A DNA stretch of 10,745 nt from Rickettsiales bacterium (lineage in GTDB: Bacteria; Pseudomonadota; Alphaproteobacteria; Rickettsiales; UBA3002). The stretch's first letter is position 1; every line of letters starts with the position of its first letter. Of this stretch, positions 6,401 to 10,745 are shown piece by piece. The notes beneath the pieces were generated by a model. It did no database searches and was not told the DNA's origin. It worked only from the letters and a program-made list of their open reading frames with translations. The stretch spans positions 1 through 10,745 of the forward strand of contig JAJTIB010000156.1 of the NCBI GenBank assembly GCA_021300075.1, written 5' to 3'. The translations under genes and the position numbers were made by a program.

Positions 6401-6838
6401 ATGATTCGACTTATCTATGTCAGTCAGGCACGGCGCGACCTCACCGAGGCGGATCTGAGTGATATCCTTGCCTCTTCCCGCAAACATAACTCAAGGCTCA
6501 ACATAACCGGTATTCTGGTTTCCCATCTGCATGGCTTCATGCAGTGCCTGGAGGGCGAGCGTGCGGGCGTTGAAAAAGTCTATGCCGCCATTTTATGCGA
6601 CCCACGTCACAGCAATATCAAAACTTTAAGCTACGACGAAATTGACCGTCGGCTTTTTCCTGAATGGGCGATGGCTCATGTTAATCTTGATAAGATGGCA
6701 GCACAGGCAATTTTAGCGCGGCACACACTAAATGGCGACGATGTGCCGCACTACATGGATGCACCTGGAGTATTGCAGTTTGTGAAGGAATTCAGCGACC
6801 ATCCGGGGGCGGCGATGACTATTTTAGGTGCGGCCTAG
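6401..6838 (+). CDS. BLUF-domain blue-light sensor (145 aa)
   Basis: BLUF proteins bind FAD and change a hydrogen-bond network around it when blue light is absorbed. All key residues are visible: Tyr6 (LIYVSQA), Asn30 (RKHNSRLNITGIL), Gln48 (GFMQCLEGE), and Trp89 and Met91 (EWAMAHVNL). These correspond to the Tyr, Asn, Gln, Trp and Met of AppA and PixD. About 95 residues form the BLUF core, and the remaining 50 carry no known output domain, so it is a short stand-alone BLUF protein of the PixD/BlrB type that would act through a partner. A GGCAGG ribosome binding site lies 5 bases before the ATG. It follows the GT9 gene by 44 bases and is probably on the same transcript, although a promoter of its own cannot be excluded. 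The next gene is 227 bases away. Confidence 0.93.
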   Translation: MIRLIYVSQARRDLTEADLSDILASSRKHNSRLNITGILVSHLHGFMQCLEGERAGVEKVYAAILCDPRHSNIKTLSYDEIDRRLFPEWAMAHVNLDKMAAQAILARHTLNGDDVPHYMDAPGVLQFVKEFSDHPGAAMTILGAA

Positions 6839-6973
6839 CTGAGGGAATTCAAACCTGTTAACCCCAGTCGTACTAAAGCGCGAAAAATCCCGAAGCAGCA
6901 TCCGCACAACCTCATACATCTACCGTTAGGCATTGATGCCCGCAGGCTCTCCATCCGCTAAACAGTTTCGTAG

Positions 6974-7013
6974 GATGCTGAGCATCGACTCAGTGCTCAA
7001 TGTCAGTTGACAT
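6974..7013. promoter_or_regulatory. Overlapping palindromes upstream of thrS, candidate operator
   Basis: GATGC-TGA-GCATC (6974-6986), CTGAG/CTCAG (6978-6982 and 6989-6993), TGAGCA/TGCTCA (6979-6984 and 6994-6999) and ATGTCA-GT-TGACAT (7000-7013) lie end to end or overlap. The last covers the -35 element of the thrS promoter, a position suited to a repressor. They lie upstream of the expected transcription start, so they would act as DNA rather than as a leader RNA. The rest of the 227-base gap (6839-6973) shows nothing I can identify. Confidence 0.35.
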
Positions 7014-7035
7014 GCCGCAGGCCGAATCTTAGGGT
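7007..7035 (+). promoter_or_regulatory. thrS promoter (-35 TTGACA, -10 TAGGGT)
   Basis: A perfect TTGACA (7007-7012) is followed after 17 bases by TAGGGT (7030-7035), which keeps the T1, A2 and T6 positions of the -10 consensus. Transcription would begin near 7042, leaving a leader of about 25 bases with an AGG-containing ribosome site (7051-7053) before ATG 7066. A GGGTG/CACCC hairpin (7032-7047) overlaps the -10 and start. Confidence 0.5.
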
Positions 7036-7065
7036 GTTTCGTCACCCAATAGGATATTTTAAACC

Positions 7066-9033
7066 ATGCCGCATGCCGCCGCCTCTCAACGCACGGTTAC
7101 TCTCACCCTTCCTGACGGTTCCACACGCAGCTACCCTCAGGGTACTACGGGCGAAGAAGTGGCGATGAGCATTGGCGCGGGGTTGGCCAAAGCGGCGATT
7201 GCCACCAAGCTCGACGGCATTGAGCGTGACTTATACCTGCCGATTACAAAAAACGCACAATTTCAGATTCTGACCAGTAAAGATGTGAGCGGTCTGGATG
7301 TGATGCGGCATACACTCACCGCTCAAGTGCTGGCTCTTGCGGTGAAAGAGCTTTGGCCTCAGGCAAAACTTGCCATTGGTCCAACTATCGAGCACGGATT
7401 TTATTACGACATCGATTTAGATGTTACGCTTACGCCTGAAGATTTGCCAAAAATCGAAGCGAAGATGCACGAGATTCTCAAGCGCCAGAGCGCCGTCACT
7501 CGCGAAATGTGGGACCGCGAGGATGCTATACGCCTGTTTGAATCACGCGGAGAAAGTTACAAAGCCGAGCTTATCCGCAATGCTCCCGAAGATGATACAA
7601 CTGAGCATGGAAAAATCTCTCTCTACCGTCAGGGTACGGGCGAGAATGCTTTCATCGATTTATGCCGCGGTCCGCATGTACCAAATCTTGCCAAAATTAC
7701 CGCCGCTTTCAAACTCACAAAGCTCGCGGGCGCCTATTGGCGCGGCGATAGTCGCAACAAAATGCTCCAGCGAATCTATGGTATCGCCTTTGCCACAGAT
7801 AAGGAGCTAAAAGCCCATCTGACAATGCTGGAGGAGGCTGAAAAGCGCGATCACCGTAGACTCGGGCGCGAACTTGACCTGTTTCATCTGCAGGAAGAAG
7901 CGGTGGGACAGGTTTTCTGGCACGCTAAGGGCTGGACACTATACCGCGAATTAGAGGGTTATATCCGCCGCCAGTTGCAGCGTCACGGTTATATCGAAGT
8001 GAAAACCCCCATCCTCGTCGAGCGGACGCTGTGGGAAACCTCCGGTCACTGGGAAAAATTCAAGGAACACATGTTCATCAGCGAATCGGAGGAGAAATTC
8101 CTTGCCATCAAGCCAATGAACTGCCCCTGCCATGTGCAGATTTTTAACATCGGTATCAAATCCTACCGTGACCTTCCCATCCGCATGGCAGAATTCGGCA
8201 ACTGCCACCGTAACGAGCCTTCAGGCGCACTGCACGGGCTCATGCGGGTACGCGGCTTTACACAGGACGACGCGCATATCTTCTGCACCGAAGCGCAAAT
8301 CACCAGCGAAACCGTTGCTTTCTGCGACTTACTCAAGCAAGTCTACCGCGATCTAGGTTTTACCGAAGTACGAGTAAAATTTTCCGACCGTCCGGAAAAG
8401 CGCGCAGGTTCTGACGCGACCTGGGATAAGGCCGAAGCCGCGCTCAAAGAAGCCGTCACCACGGCGGGTCTTGAATATACCCTGAACCCGGGCGAGGGCG
8501 CGTTTTACGGGCCCAAGCTCGAATTCGTGCTGCGCGACGCAATCGGGCGCGACTGGCAATGCGGAACTTTACAAGTAGATTTTGTATTGCCTGAGCGGCT
8601 AGGGGCAAATTACATCGCTGAAGATGGAGCAAAGCACCGCCCCGTCATGCTCCACCGCGCGATTCTTGGCTCTTTTGAACGCTTTCTCGGCATTCTGATT
8701 GAACAATATGCTGGAAAATTCCCACACTGGCTGGCGCCGCTTCAGGCGGTTATTTGCCCCATCACCAACGAGTTCGACGACTATGCAGAGGAAGTGACTG
8801 CCGCGCTCAAAGCAGCCGGTATCCGCGCGTCATGCGATCTCAGTAACAATAAAATCAATTACAAAGTACGCGATCATTCGCTCCAGAAAGTGCCCTTTAT
8901 TCTTGCCGTCGGCGGTCGCGACCGCGACGCACGTACGGTTTCCATCCGTCGGTTAGGGTTGGAAACTCAAGAAACACTTGCACTTGATGCAGCAATTGCT
9001 ACCCTGACAAATGAAATACAGCCTCCGGCATGA
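7066..9033 (+). CDS. thrS: Threonyl-tRNA synthetase (655 aa)
   Basis: ThrRS charges tRNA-Thr in the cytoplasm. Domains in order: TGS (about 8-70), the second N-terminal editing domain (about 75-240, SAD with CRGPH at Cys200 and His204), the class II catalytic core (about 260-550) and the anticodon-binding domain (about 555-650, beginning LAPLQAVICPI). The catalytic zinc ligands are present: Cys353 (MNCPCH), His404 (QDDAH) and His530 (MLHRAILG), each 19 residues after the E. coli positions. Motif 2 reads CHRNEPSGALHGLMRVRGF. The editing site is odd: the usual H-x3-H is HTLTAQ, with His82 kept, one residue inserted and Gln87 in place of the second histidine. The length matches the family. It has its own promoter and is followed by infC after 58 bases, a common pairing in bacteria. 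Confidence 0.97.
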   Translation: MPHAAASQRTVTLTLPDGSTRSYPQGTTGEEVAMSIGAGLAKAAIATKLDGIERDLYLPITKNAQFQILTSKDVSGLDVMRHTLTAQVLALAVKELWPQAKLAIGPTIEHGFYYDIDLDVTLTPEDLPKIEAKMHEILKRQSAVTREMWDREDAIRLFESRGESYKAELIRNAPEDDTTEHGKISLYRQGTGENAFIDLCRGPHVPNLAKITAAFKLTKLAGAYWRGDSRNKMLQRIYGIAFATDKELKAHLTMLEEAEKRDHRRLGRELDLFHLQEEAVGQVFWHAKGWTLYRELEGYIRRQLQRHGYIEVKTPILVERTLWETSGHWEKFKEHMFISESEEKFLAIKPMNCPCHVQIFNIGIKSYRDLPIRMAEFGNCHRNEPSGALHGLMRVRGFTQDDAHIFCTEAQITSETVAFCDLLKQVYRDLGFTEVRVKFSDRPEKRAGSDATWDKAEAALKEAVTTAGLEYTLNPGEGAFYGPKLEFVLRDAIGRDWQCGTLQVDFVLPERLGANYIAEDGAKHRPVMLHRAILGSFERFLGILIEQYAGKFPHWLAPLQAVICPITNEFDDYAEEVTAALKAAGIRASCDLSNNKINYKVRDHSLQKVPFILAVGGRDRDARTVSIRRLGLETQETLALDAAIATLTNEIQPPA

Positions 9034-9075
9034 CCGTAGTTGTATCGTTTCACTAAGACGGAGATTCACTACCTT

Positions 9076-9102
9076 ATGATGACCACGATTTATGAATACT
9101 AG
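9076..9102 (+). other. Possible 8-codon leader ORF overlapping the infC start
   Basis: ATG 9076 opens a short frame (MMTTIYEY, stop TAG 9100-9102) that overlaps the infC ATG at 9092 in a different frame. A GGAG at 9060-9063 lies 12 bases ahead of it, which is longer than ideal, while infC itself has no visible ribosome binding site. Termination-reinitiation coupling is possible, but a chance mini-frame is equally likely. Confidence 0.25.
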
Positions 9103-9727
9103 ACCGCCTTCAAGCAGACCCCCGGGCGGCGGCTCCCGCCCCCCTTACCGTCCTCCGTTCAAACCCTCCGCACCGCGCCCCGCGCGTAGCCCCGAGCGCC
9201 GCTTCGAGAAGGAGCGCGATCCGAATGAACCAAACATCAATCACTATATTAAAGTCGAAAAAATTCGACTTGTAGGAGCGGATGGCGAAATGGTCGGCAT
9301 CGTTTCCACCCGCGAGGGTTTGCGTATGGCCGAGGAAGCAGGGCTGGACCTCGTTGAAGTCTCCCCTAATGCCGAGCCGCCCGTGTGTAAAATTCTTGAT
9401 TACGGCAAATATAAATACCAGCAGCAGAAAAAACAGCAGGAAGCCCGCAAGAAGCAAAAAATTATAGAAATCAAGGAAATCAAGCTGCGCCCTGGGATTG
9501 ATAAGCACGACCTTGAAATCAAAATGCGGCATGTAATGGAGTTTCTGGCTGAAGGGGACAAGGTGAAATTCACCCTGCGTTTCCGAGGCCGCGAAATGGC
9601 GCATCAGGAAATCGGGATGAAGCTGCTCGTCAGTATCAAGGAGCGCTTGAAAGACGCCATTCGCGTCGATCAGGAGCCTTCTTCCGAAGGTCGCCAAATG
9701 GTGATGATGGTCTCGCCAGCGAAATAG
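9092..9727 (+). CDS. infC: Translation initiation factor IF-3 with Pro/Arg-rich N-terminal extension (211 aa)
   Basis: IF3 binds the 30S subunit, keeps it apart from 50S and checks initiator tRNA and start codon pairing. The IF3 N-domain starts near residue 48 (NINHYIKVEKIRLV) and includes the signature EVSPNAEPPVCKILDYGKY. A lysine/glutamine-rich helical linker (about 110-130) leads to the C-domain (IKEIKLRPGIDKHDLEIK, KFTLRFRGREMAHQEIG), ending near GRQMVMMVSPAK. The first 34 residues are extra compared with E. coli IF3, contain 12 prolines and several arginines, and are probably disordered. ATG 9092 is the only in-frame ATG ahead of the core and lacks a clear ribosome binding site. infC follows thrS by 58 bases and is probably co-transcribed. 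rpmI and rplT, the usual partners, do not follow; the next gene is the convergent pyrE. Confidence 0.96.
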   Translation: MNTRPPSSRPPGGGSRPPYRPPFKPSAPRPARSPERRFEKERDPNEPNINHYIKVEKIRLVGADGEMVGIVSTREGLRMAEEAGLDLVEVSPNAEPPVCKILDYGKYKYQQQKKQQEARKKQKIIEIKEIKLRPGIDKHDLEIKMRHVMEFLAEGDKVKFTLRFRGREMAHQEIGMKLLVSIKERLKDAIRVDQEPSSEGRQMVMMVSPAK

Positions 9728-9743
9728 ACTTCGCTTACTTTTT
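9718..9743 (+). terminator. infC intrinsic terminator
   Basis: AGCGAA (9718-9723) and TTCGCT (9730-9735) form a 6 bp stem with a 6-base loop containing the infC stop codon. TAC and then TTTTT (9739-9743) follow. It spans the ends of both infC and the convergent pyrE, whose last codons supply the T-run. The stem is short, so it may be weak. No T-run exists for the pyrE direction. Confidence 0.5.
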
Positions 9744-10328
9744 CAAAAACCGACTCCCGGGTTTGATGGCGGGAATTGCAGCCAGATGCGTTGGCAAAGC
9801 ATCGGCTGCGTAGGTTCTCACATCGAGAGTGAGCAGGGAAAACAGCGGGAATGGGAGTTTTTTTGATTCCCCGCCCGAACGGTCAATGAGCGAGGCTTCG
9901 GCCACCACCACGCCGCCATGGGTACGGATACATTCTACTGTTTCAAGAGAAGATTTCCCTGTGGTCACTACATCCTCAACTAGCAGGATTCTTGCGCCAG
10001 GTGGAATGGCGAAGCCGCGCCGAAGCGTAAATGCGCCATTCTCGCGCTCGCAGAAAATCGACTCCACCCCAAGCTGACGTCCCATTTCGTAACCCACCAC
10101 CACACCGCCCATGGCGGGAGCGACGATGAGTTCAATGCGATGGGACGACATCGCAGAGCGCACTTTCTGCGCCAGTGCCGCGCATAGTTTTTCGGCGCGC
10201 ACAGGATTCATCAGCACGCGTGCACATTGCAGATAAGTATCCGAATGCAGCCCCGAAGACAGCACGAAATGCCCCCTCAGAATCGCCTCCGCCGACTCAA
10301 ACTCGCGCAGAATTTCCTGTTCGTTCAT
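9735..10328 (-). CDS. pyrE: Orotate phosphoribosyltransferase (197 aa)
   Basis: PyrE joins orotate to PRPP to give orotidine 5'-monophosphate, the fifth step of pyrimidine synthesis. The type I phosphoribosyltransferase PRPP motif is clear (ILLVEDVVTTGKSS, Glu118-Asp119 to Lys125). The segments FVLSSGLHSDTYLQC (21-35), PAMGGVVVGYEMGR (71-84) and FCERENGAFTLRRGF (92-106) match the OPRTase subgroup with an ERE-G-FTLRRGF flexible loop. I place the start at ATG 10328-10326, with AGG about 9 bases upstream. A GTG 24 bases further out also keeps the frame, but the extra residues (VATGRHEL) copy the panC tail and are probably not translated. panC ends 32 bases upstream on the same strand, so the two are likely co-transcribed. 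The stop lies 7 bases from that of convergent infC. Confidence 0.95.
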   Translation of the reverse strand: MNEQEILREFESAEAILRGHFVLSSGLHSDTYLQCARVLMNPVRAEKLCAALAQKVRSAMSSHRIELIVAPAMGGVVVGYEMGRQLGVESIFCERENGAFTLRRGFAIPPGARILLVEDVVTTGKSSLETVECIRTHGGVVVAEASLIDRSGGESKKLPFPLFSLLTLDVRTYAADALPTHLAAIPAIKPGSRFLKK

Positions 10329-10337
10329 AAGTTCATG

Positions 10338-10378
10338 CCTACCAGTCGCCACCCGTCATCTTACTTACCAATCGCCAC
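10338..10378. repeat. 15-base direct repeat at the panC-pyrE junction
   Basis: CCTACCAGTCGCCAC (10338-10352) and CTTACCAATCGCCAC (10364-10378) differ at two positions and are 26 bases apart. The second copy encodes the panC C-terminus (VAIGK). The first lies in the spacer in front of pyrE and looks like a small tandem duplication of the gene end. Confidence 0.5.
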
Positions 10379-10745
10379 TCTTACATTGTCAATCAACCGT
10401 GTTTTGCCAAGCCACACGGCCGAGAGCAGCCGCGCCGTTTCCTCACTGAAATTCACTACTGGCATGAGGGATTCCTCTTCGCGTAATTCGATGTAATCTA
10501 TTTTCGTGAATCCCGCCGCGATTATCTCTTTTTCCGCCAGCCCCAACATGTCTTTCACATCTGCACCAGAGCGGATATGGTTCGACGTCTGCTGTAAAAT
10601 CGCGTAAAGTTTCGGTGCGATTTTGCGCTCGTCCGCGTCAAGATACTGATTGCGCGAAGATAGCGCCAGCCCGTCTCTCTCACGTAAGGTCGGCACGCCC
10701 AGCACCTCGATATTCATGTTCAGATCTTTGACTAAGCGCTTAATC
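10361..10745 (-). CDS. panC: Pantoate-beta-alanine ligase, C-terminal part (partial)
   Basis: PanC condenses pantoate and beta-alanine with ATP through a pantoyl-adenylate, the last step of pantothenate synthesis. The window holds the last 127 codons; the 5' end lies beyond 10745, and the frame runs unbroken to the edge (IKRLVKDLNMNIEVLGVPTL). The block RERDGLALSSRNQYL (about 22-36 of the visible part) contains the ALSSRN stretch that acts as the KMSKS-like loop of this nucleotidyltransferase-fold enzyme. The C-terminal dimer-forming domain ends AVWLGKTRLIDNVRVAIGK, the usual family ending. ATG 10717 inside the frame is not the true start. The gene precedes pyrE by 32 bases on the same strand. 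Confidence 0.95.
   Translation of the reverse strand, partial: IKRLVKDLNMNIEVLGVPTLRERDGLALSSRNQYLDADERKIAPKLYAILQQTSNHIRSGADVKDMLGLAEKEIIAAGFTKIDYIELREEESLMPVVNFSEETARLLSAVWLGKTRLIDNVRVAIGK

Noticed and set aside
6839..7065. T-box or leader-peptide attenuator for thrS
   Set aside because: There is no T-box consensus or threonine-rich leader frame, and the likely promoter lies only about 30 bases before the gene.
9110..9697. 195-codon frame antisense to infC
   Set aside because: It is fully inside infC on the other strand. Its composition is that of reversed IF3 codons, with no known domain or ribosome site.
10329..10352. GTG start for pyrE adding 8 residues
   Set aside because: The extra residues copy the panC tail repeat, and the ATG at 10328 fits the conserved N-terminus and has a better ribosome site.

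Overview
The window looks like a chromosomal housekeeping region of an alphaproteobacterium. The evidence is a SerC of the alphaproteobacterial type next to a long-form SerA, an ABHD10-like hydrolase, the tail of a PhbB-like reductase, and an intergenic region carrying a perfect CtrA-type box (TTAA-N7-TTAA), a perfect DnaA box and two GANTC (CcrM-type) sites. Base composition is moderate and even. I see no insertion sequence, phage gene, CRISPR array, tRNA or rRNA. No gene-free stretch exceeds about 240 bases.

Left part (1-621): the last 30 codons of a short-chain dehydrogenase, probably acetoacetyl-CoA reductase, run rightward. They converge on a small unrecognised 60-residue gene (203-385, leftward), with a large stem-loop between them. 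The 236-base gap behind the small gene holds the cell-cycle-type sites and several inverted repeats. This is the least ordinary part of the window.

Serine block (622-4190, leftward): an ABHD10-like alpha/beta hydrolase, then serC and serA. serC and serA are tightly coupled, the serA ribosome binding site overlapping the serC stop, and they encode two consecutive steps from 3-phosphoglycerate to phosphoserine. Both are read from the + strand complement.

Envelope and light block (about 4273-6838, rightward): a GT4 glycosyltransferase and, 5 bases later, a GT9 heptosyltransferase-like enzyme starting at TTG, probably for lipopolysaccharide or other surface glycans. A stand-alone BLUF blue-light sensor follows. 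An 82-base ATTC-rich low-complexity spacer separates this block from the divergent hydrolase.

Translation block (7066-9727, rightward): thrS, behind a perfect TTGACA -35 element set in overlapping palindromes, then infC. ThrRS has an altered editing-site histidine motif, and IF3 has a proline/arginine-rich N-terminal extension. A short hairpin plus T-run ends infC, only 7 bases from the convergent pyrE stop.

Right part (9735-10745, leftward): panC (5' end outside the window) followed by pyrE, linking pantothenate and pyrimidine synthesis. I did not find a clear new multi-gene system. The best leads are the CtrA/DnaA/GANTC intergenic region with its small orphan gene, and the ThrRS editing-site change.
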